A stretch of DNA of 64,000 bases from Gordionus sp. m RMFG-2023 (lineage: Eukaryota; Nematomorpha; Gordioida; Chordodea; Parachordodidae), in assembly GCF_954871325.1 (NCBI RefSeq), contig NC_088777.1, positions 32,651,366 through 32,715,365 on the forward strand, given 5' to 3'. Below, piece by piece: positions 51,101 to 58,840 of this stretch. Each line of letters begins with the position of its first letter. The stretch's first letter is position 1. The position numbers and the translations under genes were made by a program. The notes under the pieces were generated by a model, which saw only the letters and a list, made by a program, of their open reading frames with translations, did no database searches and was not told the origin of the DNA.

Positions 51101-52576
51101 AAATTCTAAGGTCGAATAAAAATACTATAAGTTGTATGGGTAAATATTTTACCATTTTTGACAAATAAACTTATTCCTAAAAAATTTTTTTAATAATTTA
51201 ACTAAAATCAAATTAAACCTATTTGATTTATAATATATTTCTCTCAACTTTTAATTTAAGATACCTAATTTCCTCTTCATCAAACATTAAGTATCTATAT
51301 TCTTAGAAGACCAGATAACTTTGAACCATTCACAATTATGTAGCATTTAGTTATTTTATCTTTCATTTTATTCATTTTGCCCTACACGATGATAGTGAAA
51401 TCAGAATATTCTCCTTTATTTGTTGATGGATAATTTAGAAATTTCCCCTTTATTTTTCTTATTTAAGCTGATTCAACGTTCATCAAATATAGGATAAAAT
51501 TTCTATTCCCTGTCATTTTTGATGAGAGCTGTGATTCAGATATTTACCATTATTTTTCTGATTTATCTATGATCACAAAGTGGAAATTTCTAAACATATT
51601 TATCATATTTAAAAAGTTCTAATAGGTAAAGGGATGAGAGGGATATTTGATTTTTGGGACATACTAAACAATTGACACTATTAATCTACATTATTTTTAA
51701 CTAGCTGATACCCCATATGGATAAAAATTTAGAGCATGAATCCAAAAAAGAAATTATTGTGGATGACAAAATTAATGAAGAAGATGAAAACCGAACAGCC
51801 TAAGGAATCTTTTCTTACAGCAGACTTACTATCGCCAATATTCAATCCAACTATCTAAGTTTTATATCTTCCATCGAATAATCTTTCATGCCTAATTATG
51901 TTTTCTTTCTTCCCTTCTCCTTCCTAGTTTTTATCTACTATTTTCTTTTTATAGATCTTTTTTAAATCCCTTATCTTTTCTCCTAAATTCCATTTTTATA
52001 TTTTTCACCTTCAATAATTTTATCTTAATAATATATTAAATCGCCTATTCAAATAAATAAACCAATGACCAGTTAAAAAAACTTTTAATATCATAGAATT
52101 TTTGGTGTATTTTATATTACAGTAATCATGATAAGTCATTTATGTTAGTAATATTTTTTAAAATAAAACATATGATGTGCCTAAATTAGCATAAGCATAT
52201 ATCAAAATGACTAAATATAATATAAAAACCTTTTCAAATCTGTAATATATTCTTAAAACATTATAAAGAATAGGTAATGTTTTTAAAAAATAATTAATCT
52301 ATGTGAGCTAGTTGACTGTTCCTCTATAATAAATATTTTATCTTAATTAAAATTTTGTAATAAAAATAAAAGAATATAAAATATCATCTATAATTATATT
52401 TAAAGTGTAAAATTTACCTTTTCCAGTTTTTCAAAATAATCTTGTAAGAATTTTATAGGGTTATCAGGTCTAGTTATACAAAGTTGAACTATAGAATCTT
52501 TTAAAATTTGTTGTATTTTATGTTTTTCAACGTAATCTTCACACTCTTTTAAAGTCTTTTCTTGTTCTTCTGCCAT
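26969..52576 (-). CDS. Pka-R1: cAMP-dependent protein kinase type I regulatory subunit (9 exons)
   Basis: Joined exons from 52576 down to 26969 give 387 residues with consistent splice phases and GT..AG borders; human RI-alpha has 381. Order: dimerization/docking helices (residues about 8-53), a Ser/Pro-rich linker, the inhibitory pseudosubstrate RRGAV (103-107, Ala at the phospho-site, hence type I), cAMP domain A (about 124-243, key E209 and R218 in [15 protein letters not shown]) and cAMP domain B (about 244-387, E332 and R341 in [13 protein letters not shown]), ending FVSLSV. In the cytoplasm it holds two catalytic subunits inactive until cAMP binds. Intron 1 is 22.3 kb and packed with transposons; the other introns are 0.13-1.6 kb. 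No damage was seen in any exon. Confidence 0.97.
27739..27817 (-). CDS. Pka-R1: Pka-R1 exon 8 (cAMP domain B)
   Basis: 79 nt with a TTAG acceptor and GTATGT donor. Encodes GKAGVYQKK through GTSDYF plus the first base of the next Gly. Too short to show as a long open frame. Confidence 0.95.
27952..28134 (-). CDS. Pka-R1: Pka-R1 exon 7 (start of cAMP domain B)
   Basis: 183 nt, phase 0 at both ends. Encodes [28 protein letters not shown] and GEEFYIILE. The donor is GTGAAT. Confidence 0.96.
28506..28664 (-). CDS. Pka-R1: Pka-R1 exon 6 (cAMP domain A)
   Basis: 159 nt, phase 0. Encodes [10 protein letters not shown], the binding cassette [15 protein letters not shown] and [14 protein letters not shown]. 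Acceptor TTCTTCCAG, donor GTATGA. Confidence 0.97.
28992..29038 (-). CDS. Pka-R1: Pka-R1 exon 5 (cAMP domain A)
   Basis: 47-nt micro-exon encoding [15 protein letters not shown] after the split Gly codon. The donor is GTTAAT. Confidence 0.95.
29183..29244 (-). CDS. Pka-R1: Pka-R1 exon 4 (cAMP domain A)
   Basis: 62 nt encoding [20 protein letters not shown], with a split Ser codon upstream and a split Gly codon downstream. The order of residues fits RI exactly. Confidence 0.95.
29612..29703 (-). CDS. Pka-R1: Pka-R1 exon 3 (start of cAMP domain A)
   Basis: 92 nt encoding [20 protein letters not shown] and [10 protein letters not shown]. An alternative acceptor AAG lies 12 nt further in, at 29692-29694, but the longer form matches the family (IPKDYKT). 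Confidence 0.94.
29875..30084 (-). CDS. Pka-R1: Pka-R1 exon 2 (linker and pseudosubstrate)
   Basis: 210 nt, phase 0. A Ser/Pro/Gly-rich linker of about 48 residues is followed by [19 protein letters not shown] and NYVKK. The exon is much richer in G+C than its surroundings. The acceptor AAAAAAG is weak in pyrimidines. Confidence 0.95.
31264..31880 (+). pseudogene. hAT-5 N-terminal transposase remnant with BED-like finger, duplicated
   Basis: It begins [19 protein letters not shown] and continues with a finger of BED type, [15 protein letters not shown] then L..H. The 229-bp segment holding the finger is tandemly duplicated (starts 31324 and 31553). Further on [18 protein letters not shown] is open to about 31876. 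Several stops are present. Confidence 0.6.
31324..31781. repeat. 229-bp tandem duplication inside hAT-5
   Basis: Both copies begin ATTACCATGACCATTTA and run through AAAATGTGCCCAAAAAGTAT to ATAACTAAGTAAAATCATTA, about 95% alike. Confidence 0.88.
31955..36092 (+). mobile_element. hAT DNA transposon (hAT-6) nested in hAT-5, perfect ends
   Basis: The left end TAGAGACCTTCATGGGC (31955-31971) is exactly inverted at 36076-36092. The perfect 8-bp duplication ATATGAAT lies at 31947-31954 and 36093-36100. The 4138-bp body has long A+T-rich arms and a plus-strand BED-finger transposase. It is the youngest of the intron elements by nesting. Confidence 0.93.
34057..35817 (+). pseudogene. hAT-6 transposase, BED-finger type, degraded
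   Basis: The start [14 protein letters not shown] leads into a BED finger ([23 protein letters not shown]; one Cys replaced by a stop at 34206). [19 protein letters not shown] and [11 protein letters not shown] are typical of Ac/Hermes-like hATs. The region between SFITDQ-type text (about 34820) and [17 protein letters not shown] is missing the usual middle block, an internal deletion. The C terminus has the dimerization signature ([19 protein letters not shown]) at about 35690-35760. At least two frameshifts and three stops, plus an internal duplication near 35330-35520 ([13 protein letters not shown] and [13 protein letters not shown]). Confidence 0.85.
36101..36500 (+). pseudogene. hAT-5 C-terminal dimerization domain
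   Basis: [20 protein letters not shown] and [20 protein letters not shown], preceded by [10 protein letters not shown], form a typical hAT C-terminal domain. It lies directly right of nested hAT-6 and is not part of it: hAT-6 has its own dimerization block. Two or more stops upstream. Confidence 0.8.
36501..37647. other. Right arm of hAT-5, non-coding
   Basis: A+T-rich with a short G-rich tract near 37530-37565. No gene seen. Confidence 0.5.
37648..37864. mobile_element. Foldback MITE with arms of about 55 bp, inside hAT-5
   Basis: The left arm TGTTGTTAAATGGCTCGTTT runs on through AAAAACGGCTAACTCAATAT; the right arm is its near-perfect inverse, ending CCGTTTAACAACA. A short core separates them. 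A related, decayed copy is at 16968-17140. Confidence 0.85.
37897..38104. mobile_element. Foldback MITE, arms of about 65 bp, abutting hAT-5
   Basis: The left arm starts GGTTTGTGAGCCATAATTAC and ends TTGGATTGGTTGAA; the right arm is its inverse with about 80% identity and ends CTCACAAATC. ATAAT flanks both sides, a possible target duplication. Confidence 0.75.
38647..38799 (+). other. Exon-like open stretch, unidentified
   Basis: After an acceptor-like TTATTTTAG the plus strand is open to a TGA with [20 protein letters not shown] then [12 protein letters not shown]. It is clearly less A+T-rich than its surroundings and reads like a Pro/Ser/Asn-rich animal protein linker. A GT (CTTCC|GTACAT) near 38731 could be a donor. 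I found no partner exon; it could be a nested gene's exon, a captured fragment, or chance. Confidence 0.3.
38800..41774. other. A+T-rich intron sequence, no gene supported
   Basis: Holds a run of 13 G at about 39905 and a pyrimidine-rich stretch at 39250-39420. A less A+T-rich patch at 41300-41690 has no open frame or recognisable ends. Confidence 0.5.
41923..41948 (+). other. Perfect 11-bp hairpin
   Basis: TTGAAACTGGT, loop TCTG, ACCAGTTTCAA. Isolated; no U-run follows and no function is assigned. Confidence 0.6.
42160..42330 (+). CDS. Small open frame with an NPGP motif, hypothetical
   Basis: 56 codons from a double ATG. The first 40 residues are less A+T-biased than the surroundings and contain NLPENPGP and [11 protein letters not shown]; the last 16 ([15 protein letters not shown]) are read from the minisatellite. 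NPGP is the end of 2A-like translational recoding peptides known from some LINEs, but the usual D-x-E before it is absent. Could be the 5' end of a lost retroelement ORF. I do not recognise a protein. Confidence 0.3.
   Translation: MMTKLKLNVNLPENPGPSNSADPSPYPPVEQPALVAANLSKTIIENAFIENVLYRE
42275..42625 (+). repeat. Minisatellite, TTTATAGAGAATGA-like units, about 22 copies
   Basis: TATAGAGAAT recurs every 14-19 bp with T-rich spacers. Where the spacing settles at 18 bp (42534-42600) it encodes a hexapeptide repeat such as [14 protein letters not shown] few isolated units lie at 41778-41812. Confidence 0.9.
43347..43515. repeat. Minisatellite, ATTATCGCGAATGC units, about 12 copies
   Basis: Period 14-15 bp with alternating TATAGCGAA and TATCGCGAA versions; the second contains a CGCG core and an overlapping ATGCAT palindrome. 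Confidence 0.88.
43516..45884. other. A+T-rich intron sequence, no gene supported
   Basis: Short pieces such as GTCGGGCTTGGGTCTAAAA (43615) resemble hAT subterminal ends. The longest minus-strand open frame (45034-45324) is low-complexity and not convincing. Confidence 0.45.
45885..46462. mobile_element. Foldback MITE, arms of about 100 bp
   Basis: The left arm (to about 46000) includes AAATCTGATTTTGCC and GTGTAGAATACCCACCCT; the right arm (from about 46347) is its inverse at about 85-90% identity, with AGGGTGGGTATTCTACAC and GGCAAAATCAGATTT. The core contains further short inverted GTTGCG and TTAGGCGATT motifs. Confidence 0.82.
46563..46800. mobile_element. Partial GC-ended hAT-like MITE
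   Basis: Starts CAGAGACCTACAGGCCC and continues with TTTAAATATACCCGAGCC and CTCGGGCCGGGCC motifs, the same family as 19491-19815. The right end is unclear. Confidence 0.55.
47180..47665 (-). repeat. Minisatellite, inverse of the 42275-42625 array
   Basis: ATTCTCTATAAAATC units, period 14-20 bp, about 25-30 copies. This is the reverse complement of the TATAGAGAAT array 5 kb to the left. An internal duplication (CTATAATTGTTTTCTCTTT appears three times) shows a higher-order unit of about 110 bp. Confidence 0.88.
47666..48307. other. A+T-rich intron sequence, no gene
   Basis: Low-complexity; nothing recognised. Confidence 0.5.
48316..49004 (+). mobile_element. Non-autonomous hAT (hAT-7) with perfect 8-bp target duplication
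   Basis: CAGACACA at 48308-48315 recurs at 49005-49012. Both ends begin CAGAGTT and carry GTAGCGCGCTA-type subterminal motifs. At 689 bp it is too short to be autonomous. Confidence 0.88.
48453..48713 (+). pseudogene. hAT-7 transposase exon remnant
   Basis: 87 codons including [32 protein letters not shown] and [13 protein letters not shown], the N-central block of BED-type hAT transposases (D of TADSW is the first catalytic Asp). The donor-like AG|GTAAAA at the end suggests a retained exon. The rest of the gene is gone. Confidence 0.75.
49013..50679. other. A+T-rich intron sequence with small tandem repeats
   Basis: 49735-49825 has two and a half copies of a 33-34-bp unit AACTAACACCCGTGATATTT. 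50065-50360 is a degenerate duplication of about 170 bp (TATAAAATTTACCT, AAATAAAATTAAGA). No gene. Confidence 0.6.
50680..51240. mobile_element. Long-arm foldback MITE, arms of about 200 bp
   Basis: 50680-50890 is inverted at about 51030-51240 with roughly 75-80% identity: TCAATCCAGACATAA and AAGAGATCACAATTTTA face TTATGTCTGGACTGA and AAAATTGTGATCTCT. The open frame over the core is a by-product. Confidence 0.8.
51241..52417. other. A+T-rich intron sequence next to exon 1, no gene
   Basis: Nothing recognised on either strand. Confidence 0.5.
52418..52576 (-). CDS. Pka-R1: Pka-R1 exon 1 (dimerization/docking domain)
   Basis: 53 codons from ATG at 52574-52576 to a GTAAAT donor. Encodes [40 protein letters not shown] and [11 protein letters not shown], the RI N-terminal helices with both conserved cysteines (12 and 32). 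It ends in phase 0 and joins exon 2 in phase 0. The ATG follows a T-run; no other in-frame ATG is nearby. Too short to be listed as a long open frame, and 22 kb away from the rest of the gene. Confidence 0.95.
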
Positions 52577-53408
52577 AAAAAAAAAGATAAGTTTTGTATG
52601 CCAATATGCAAATATGGAGATATTGATTTTTAAAAATATCGAATAATCGTTCCACGGAAAAAGATTTTATTCTTTATATACCTAGATACCAGTATTTTAA
52701 AAATATCAAAAAGACATGAGATACTAGGATCTTTTGCTAAATTAGAGTATCTCAAATACAGAGATACTTTTATAAAATGATCATTACCTATTAAATTTGA
52801 ATAGTTAAGAATAAAGGAACATTTTTTATGAAGAACATATAAGTATATACTATATTGGAAAGGATATATCAATTCATTTAAAATTTTTATCGTAACGAAC
52901 ACTGTGAAAATTAACAATTAAGTGGCTTCCACCGCTCTTATAAGGCATTTCAGTGCATTGGATTTCACTGATTGGTACTAATTTACCCTACTGTCACCCG
53001 TTTAATTAAAGAGAGTATAACGGTATCTTTTTAAAGATAAAGGATAGAATAAGAAATAAGAAATTATATATTTTTATATATTTCTATGGATTAGTATACT
53101 TATTTTATTTTTGGTTACTTTGTGATATTTATGAATTCGAAAAGCAAAAAATATATTTAAAAAATAAAACAAAACATGTTTGTGTTTATAATTTCTTCTC
53201 AAATGATTTATCGTTTCATAAAGCAGACGATTCCCTATTTTTAAAATTAATCTGAGACATTCATATGAAATTATAATATACTATATTGAAATTTTTATAT
53301 ATCAATATAAAGTTTATTTGCAATTGTTGCATCTGCCAGTTATAATTATCATTTATTGACAGTTGTCCTTAATTCATATTCGAGAAGAAGGTAATATTAG
53401 TTTTATGT
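52577..53408. promoter_or_regulatory. Upstream region of Pka-R1, possible promoter
   Basis: The region between exon 1 and the repeat array must hold the 5' UTR and promoter if exon 1 is the first exon. No TATA or initiator could be singled out in this A+T-rich stretch. It contains an old inverted copy of the structured repeat module (52912-52992). Confidence 0.35.
52912..52992 (-). repeat. Diverged inverted copy of the structured repeat module
   Basis: CAATTAAGTGG, TTTCAGTGCAT.. and AATTTACCCTACTGTC align, in order, with the reverse complement of the module at 53411-53516. It lies about 340 bp upstream of the Pka-R1 start codon. Confidence 0.65.
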
Positions 53409-53433
53409 ACAGTAGGGTAAATTTTCTGCCAAA

Positions 53434-53516
53434 CAGTGAATGCAAATTCACTGCACTGGAGACGCCCTCTATGGGGTGGTGGAGTGCCCACTTAATTGTG
53501 GGACGTCTCCCCAGTG
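53434..53516 (+). ncRNA. Predicted RNA module: GNRA hairpin plus three-way junction (copy 1 of 6)
   Basis: CAGTGAAT-GCAA-ATTCACTG is a perfect 8-bp hairpin with a GNRA loop. Directly after it, CACTG+GAGACG pairs with CGTCTC+CC+CAGTG, enclosing the hairpins CCC..GGG and CCCAC-TTAATT-GTGGG. Other copies: 54807-54889, 54936-55018, 56308-56390, 57659-57741, 59063-59145. The seventh pair of the inner stem reads G-C, A-U, A.C, G-C, G.U and G.U across copies. The last copy has two mismatches in the outer stem. No match to hammerhead or HDV cores. Class unknown. Confidence 0.5.
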
Positions 53517-54318
53517 TATAGTAATATGATATAATTATTATTTATTGAGTTTTTGCGCATTTTTAAAAATAAGAAATCTCACCTCCAAGAAATAATGATA
53601 TATATCAATTCTACAAATACTTCTATCGCTCACAATTTCATTTTCAAGCACACTATATTCCTTAAATATTTACTTTGCGACTACATACATTTTTTATGAC
53701 ATGAAAAGCCTGACTTCTACTCTTCTGAATCAAAACTCTAGTAAATTCTTTCAAATGCATGGAAGATGTTTGGGAGAGTAATGAGACTCTTTTTTTAATT
53801 GCTGAGGATTATACATAACCCATAATAAATCTCTGTTAAGTTATTACTTTTATTCATTAATTTTTTATTTTTTCTAGATTCAAAGAAATAAATTTTCTTC
53901 TTTATTTACTAATTTATCTCAATCAATTCATCATAACTTAATTCTTTCTTATCTTCTCCAATTCTTTACCTAAGCTACTATAAAGTTTAGCAAGTACCAT
54001 TATAAATCATCTATTTATCTTTTATTTCAATTATTTATTTCCTTTAACAATTTATTTTTTCTATATATTAATCTTATTAACTTAATTTAAACAAAATAAT
54101 ATAAATCAACATTTAATATAATTACAACTTCTTTCTTAAACAAAATTTAACTTTAATCCTCTCTTAAAACTCAATTTCATGGATATTTTCTTATTCATCA
54201 TTTCTCTTGTCTGCTTTTTGCCTTTTCAATTTTCCAAGTATTGTCTGCTTGTTTTTTCCCCATTTTTTTCTATTTCAAAATTCAAATTTATCTTACAATT
54301 TACTTTAAAATTTATATT

Positions 54319-54510
54319 ATGTCAATTTTCAAAAATCTAACAATCTACTCCTACAACATTCCTGGCCTATTTTCAAAAACAACTATACTTAGGAAACTCC
54401 TTGATCAATATGATATTAACATTTTTTTAACACAAGAATCTCTTATTACTAATAATATAAAAAAAAAAAAGAGAAAACAAAACAAAAACGAGAAAACAAA
54501 AAATAAATAA
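54319..54510 (+). CDS. LINE-like endonuclease ORF start, unit 1
   Basis: MSIFKNLTIYSYNIPGLFSK and LRKLLDQYDINIFLTQESLI read like the first strand-helix-strand of an apurinic-type LINE endonuclease (SYNI..L, then a Q/E-S-L block). It then runs into a Lys-rich low-complexity end. All downstream endonuclease and reverse transcriptase sequence is missing. Other copies start at 55830, 57194, 58589 and 60831. Confidence 0.6.
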   Translation: MSIFKNLTIYSYNIPGLFSKTTILRKLLDQYDINIFLTQESLITNNIKKKKRKQNKNEKTKNK

Positions 54511-54632
54511 ATTACAAATTATAAAAACTAACTCTTCTTCCTCTTTACTCCTTCAACCCCCCCCCCTCTCCTCCTTTTTTCTAATACATATTCCTATCTT
54601 ATCTTATATAATAAATAAACATTATTTACAAT

Positions 54633-54775
54633 GTGGATCCTGGCTTATCCACGAGTGGTACCCGTCATCCCACTCAAATTAAACGGGACCCTGACAGTAG
54701 GCTAAATTACTGTCAACTTTGTGGATCCTGGCTTATCCACGAGTGGTACCTGTCATCCCACTCAAATTAAACAGG
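54633..54775 (+). ncRNA. Predicted hairpin plus H-type pseudoknot, two tandem copies (first of four pairs)
   Basis: GTGGAT..ATCCAC forms a hairpin, then GAGTGG pairs with CCACTC while the loop CCCGT pairs with ACGGG further on. In the second copy (54721-54775) these become CCTGT and ACAGG, keeping the pairing. Other pairs start at 56134/56222, 57485/57573 and 58889/58977. Between the copies, GACAGTA and TACTGTC form a further inverted pair, with one mismatch in some copies. Confidence 0.5.
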
Positions 54776-55829
54776 ACCCAGACAGTAGGGTAAATTTTCT
54801 GCCAAACAGTGAATGCAAATTCACTGCACTGGAGACACCCTCTATGGGGTGGTGGAGTGCCCACTTAATTGTGGGATGTCTCCCCAGTGTATAATATGAT
54901 ATGATATGATATGATAGGGTAAATTTTCTGCCAAACAGTGAATGCAAATTCACTGCACTGGAGACACCCTCTATGGGGTGGTGGAGTGCCCACTTAATTG
55001 TGGGACGTCTCCCCAGTGTATAATATGATAATATGATATGATTATTATTTATTTAGTTTTTTGCGCATTTTTAAAAATAAGAAATCTCACCTCCAAGAAA
55101 TAATGATATATATCAATTCTACAAATACTTCTATCACTTACAATTTCATTTTCAAGCACACTATATTCCTTAAATATTTACTTTGCGACTACATACATTT
55201 TTTTATGACATGAAAAGCCTGACTTCTACTCTTCTGAATCAAAACTCTAGTAAATTCTTTCAAATGCATGGAAGATGTTTGGGAGAGTAATGAGACTCTT
55301 TTTTTAATTGCTGAGGATTATACATAACCCATAATATATCTCTGTCAAGTTATTACTTTTATTCATTAATTTTTTATTATTTCTAGATTCAAAGAAATAA
55401 ATTCTCTTCTTTATTTACTAATTTATCTCAATCAATTCATCATAACTTAATTCTTTCTTATCTTCTTCAATTCTTTACTTAAGCTACTATAAAGTTTAGC
55501 AAGTACCATTATAAATCATCTATTTATCTTTTATTTCAATTATTTATTTCCTTTAACAATTTATTTTTTCTATATATTAATCTTATTAACTTAATTTAAA
55601 CGAAATAATATAAATCAACATTTAATATAATTACAACTTCTTTCTTAAACAAAATTTAACTTTAATCCTCTCTTAAAACTCAATTTCATGGGTATTTTCT
55701 TATTCATCATTTCTCTTGTCTGCTTTTTGCTTTTTCAATTTTTCCAAGTATCGTCTGCTTATTTTTTCCCCATTTTTTTTCTATTTCAAAATTCAAATTT
55801 ATCTTACAATTTACTTCAAAATTTATATT

Positions 55830-56024
55830 ATGTCAATTTTCAAAAATCTAACAATCTACTCCTACAACATTCCTGGCCTACTTTCAAAAACAACTATACT
55901 TAGGAAACTCCTTGATCAATGTGATATTAACATTATAACACAAGAATCTCTTATTACCAATAATATTAAAAAAAAAAAGAGAAAACAAAACAAAAAAGAG
56001 AAAACAAAAAAAATAAATAAATAA
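55830..56024 (+). CDS. LINE-like endonuclease ORF start, unit 2
   Basis: Same product as unit 1 with one Tyr to Cys change and a residue deleted (DINIITQES). Truncated in the A-rich tract. Confidence 0.55.
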   Translation: MSIFKNLTIYSYNIPGLLSKTTILRKLLDQCDINIITQESLITNNIKKKKRKQNKKEKTKKINK

Positions 56025-57193
56025 ATTACAAAAACTAATTCTTCTTCCTCTTTACTCCTTAATCACCCCCCCCCCTTTTTTCTAATACATATTCCTATCT
56101 TATCTTTTATAATAAATAAACATTATTTACAATGTGGATCCTGGCTTATCCACGAGTGGTACCCGTCATCCCACTCAAATTAAACGGGACCCTGACAGTA
56201 GGGTAAATTACTGTCAACTTTGTGGATCCTGGCTTATCCACGAGTGGTACATGTCATCCCACTCAAATTAAACGAGACCCAGACAGTAGGGTAAATTTTC
56301 TGCCAAATGGTGAATGCAAATTCACTGCACTGGAGACGCCCTCTATGGGGTGGTGGAGTGCCCACTTAATTGTGGGACGTCTCCCCAGTGTATAATATGA
56401 TATGATTATTATTTATTGAGTTTTTTGCGCATTTTTAAAAATAAGAAATCTCACCTCCAAGAAATAATGATATATATCAATTCTACAAATACTTCTATCA
56501 CTCACAATTTCATTTTCAAGCACACTATATTCCTTAAATATTTACTTTGCGACTACATACATTTTTTATGACATGAAAAGCCTAACTTCTACTCTTCCGA
56601 ATCAAAACTCTAGTAAATGTTTTCAAATGCATGGAAGATGTTTGGGAGAGTAATGAGACTCTTTTTTTTAATTGCTGAGGATTATACATAACCCATAATA
56701 TATCTCTGTCAAGTTATTACTTTTATTCATTAATTTTTTATTTTTTCTAGATTCAAAGAAATAAATTCTCTTCTTTATTTACTAATTTATCTCAATCAAT
56801 TTATCATAGGTTAATTCTTTCTTATCTTCTCCAATTCTTTACCTAAGCTACTATAAAGTTTAGCAAGTACCATTATAAATCATATATTTATCTTTTATTT
56901 CAATTATTTATTTCCTTTAACAATTTATTCTTTCTATATATTAATCTTATTAACTTAATTTAAACAAAATAATATAAATCAACATTTAATATAATTACAA
57001 CTTCTTTCTTAAACAAAATTTAACTTTAATCCTCTCTTAAAACTCAATTTCATGGATATTTTCTTATTCATCATTTCTCTTGTCTGCTCTTTGCTTTTTC
57101 AATTTTTCCAAGTATCGTCTGCTTATTTTTTCCCCATTTTTTTTCTATTTCAAAATTCAAATTTATCTTACAATTTACTTTAAAATTTATATT

Positions 57194-57337
57194 ATGTCAA
57201 TTTTCAAAAATCTAACAATCTACTCCTACAACATTCCTGACCTACTTTCAAAAACAACTATACTTAGGAAACTCCTTGATCAATATGATATTAACATTAT
57301 TTTAACACAAGAATCTCTTATTACCAATAATATTTAA
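57194..57337 (+). CDS. LINE-like endonuclease ORF start, unit 3
   Basis: Same product; Gly to Asp in the NIPDLLSK position and a stop right after LITNNI. Confidence 0.55.
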   Translation: MSIFKNLTIYSYNIPDLLSKTTILRKLLDQYDINIILTQESLITNNI

Positions 57338-57841
57338 AAATAAAAGAGAAAACAAAACAAAAAAAATAAATAAATAAATTACAAAAACTAATTCTTCTTC
57401 TCTTTACTCCTTAATCACCCCCCCCCCTTTCTCTAATACATATTCCTATCTTATCTTTTTTAATAAATAAACATTATTTACAATGTGGATCCTGGCTTAT
57501 CCACGAGTGGTACCTGTCATCCCACTCAAATTAAACGGGACCCTGTCAGTAGGGTAAATTACTGTCAACTTTGTGGATCCTGGCTTATCCACGAGTGGCA
57601 CCTGTCATCCCACTCAAATTAAACAGGGCCCAGACAGTAGGGTAAATTTTCTGCCAAACAGTGAATGCAAATTCACTACACTGGAGACGCCCTCTATGGG
57701 GTGGTGGAGTGCCCACTTAATTGTGGGATGTCTCCCCAGTGTATAATATGAATATGATATGATTATTTTATTACAGTCTTAAATAGAAATACGTATATGT
57801 GAATCTTATTCATTAAATGGACTTTTTTCGTCTGCGAGAAA

Positions 57842-58096
57842 ATGGCTGATGTTAAATCGCACCTCCAAGAAATAATGATATCTATCAATTCTACAAATAC
57901 TTCTATCACTCACAATTTATTTTCAAGCACACTATATTCCTTAAATATTTACTTTGCGACTACATACATTTTTTATGACATGAAAAGCCTGACTTCTACT
58001 CTTCTGAATCAAAACTTAGTAAATTCTTTCAAATGCATGGAAGATGTTTGGGAGAGTAATGAGACTCTTTTTTTAATTGCTGAGGATTATACATAA
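57842..58096 (+). CDS. Small ORF-like stretch of the LINE-like unit 4 (possible ORF1 remnant)
   Basis: 84 codons from an ATG in GAAAATGGCTGATG, with DVKSHLQEIMISINSTNTSI and MEDVWESNETLFLIAEDY. Present in all units, but only units 4 and 5 keep the upstream part with this ATG. I do not recognise the product; it is small, hydrophobic in the middle and may be an ORF1 fragment. Confidence 0.4.
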   Translation: MADVKSHLQEIMISINSTNTSITHNLFSSTLYSLNIYFATTYIFYDMKSLTSTLLNQNLVNSFKCMEDVWESNETLFLIAEDYT

Positions 58097-58588
58097 CCCA
58101 TAATATATCTCTGTCAAGTTATTACTTTTATTCATTAATTTTTTTATTTTTTCTAGATTCAAAGAAATAAATTCTCTTCTTTATTTACTAATTTATCTCA
58201 ATCAATTCATCATAACTTAATTCTTTCTTATCTTCTCCAATTCTTTACCTAAGCTACTATAAAGTTTAGCAAGTACCATTATAAATCATCTATTTATCTT
58301 TTATTTCAATTATTTATTTCCTTTAACAATTTATTTTTTCTATATATTAATCTTATTAACTTAATTTAAACAAAATAATATAAATCAACATTTAATATAA
58401 TTACAACTTCTTTCTTAAACAAAATTTAACTTTAATCCTCTCTTAAAACTCAATTTCATGGATATTTTCTTATTCATTTCTCTTGTCTGCTTTTTCAATT
58501 TTTCCAAGTATCGTCTGCTTATTTTTTCCCCATTTTTTTCTATTTCAAAATTTTAATTTATCTTACAATTTACTTTAAAATTTATATT

Positions 58589-58840
58589 ATGTCAATTTTC
58601 AAAAATCTAACAATCTACTCCTACAACATTCCTGGCCTACTTTCAAAAACAACTATACTTAGGAAACTCCTTGATCAATATGATATTAACATTATTTTAA
58701 CACAAGAATCTCTTATTACCATTAATATAAAAAAAAAAAGAGAAAACAAAACAAAAAAAATAAATAAATTACAAATAACAAAAACTAATTCTTCTTCCTC
58801 TTTACTCCTTAATCACCCCCCCCCCTCCCCTTTTTTCTAA
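58589..58840 (+). CDS. LINE-like endonuclease ORF start, unit 4
   Basis: Same product as unit 1; the open frame continues through the A-rich and C-rich tracts, which are not likely to be real coding sequence. Confidence 0.55.
   Translation: MSIFKNLTIYSYNIPGLLSKTTILRKLLDQYDINIILTQESLITINIKKKRENKTKKINKLQITKTNSSSSLLLNHPPPSPFF

Larger units (their letters stand above)
30085..52417 (-). other. Pka-R1: Intron 1 of Pka-R1, 22.3 kb
   Basis: Bounded by the GTAAAT donor after exon 1 (minus strand, 52417 downward) and the acceptor before exon 2 (30085-30086). Phase 0 on both sides. Contents are listed separately: nested hATs, MITEs, minisatellites. 30085-30783 is plain A+T-rich intron. Confidence 0.9.

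Noticed and set aside
52630-52917. 95-residue minus-strand open frame upstream of Pka-R1 exon 1
   Set aside because: Not in a family I know, A+T-driven composition, and no splice link to exon 1; more likely 5' flank.
53454-53516. Hammerhead or HDV-like ribozyme
   Set aside because: No CUGAUGA and GAAA core for hammerhead; the strand order needed for the HDV double pseudoknot is not present on either strand.
54633-54687. tRNA-derived SINE head
   Set aside because: TGGCTTATCCACGAGTGG resembles an A box, but no B box (GGTTCGANNCC) follows at the required distance.
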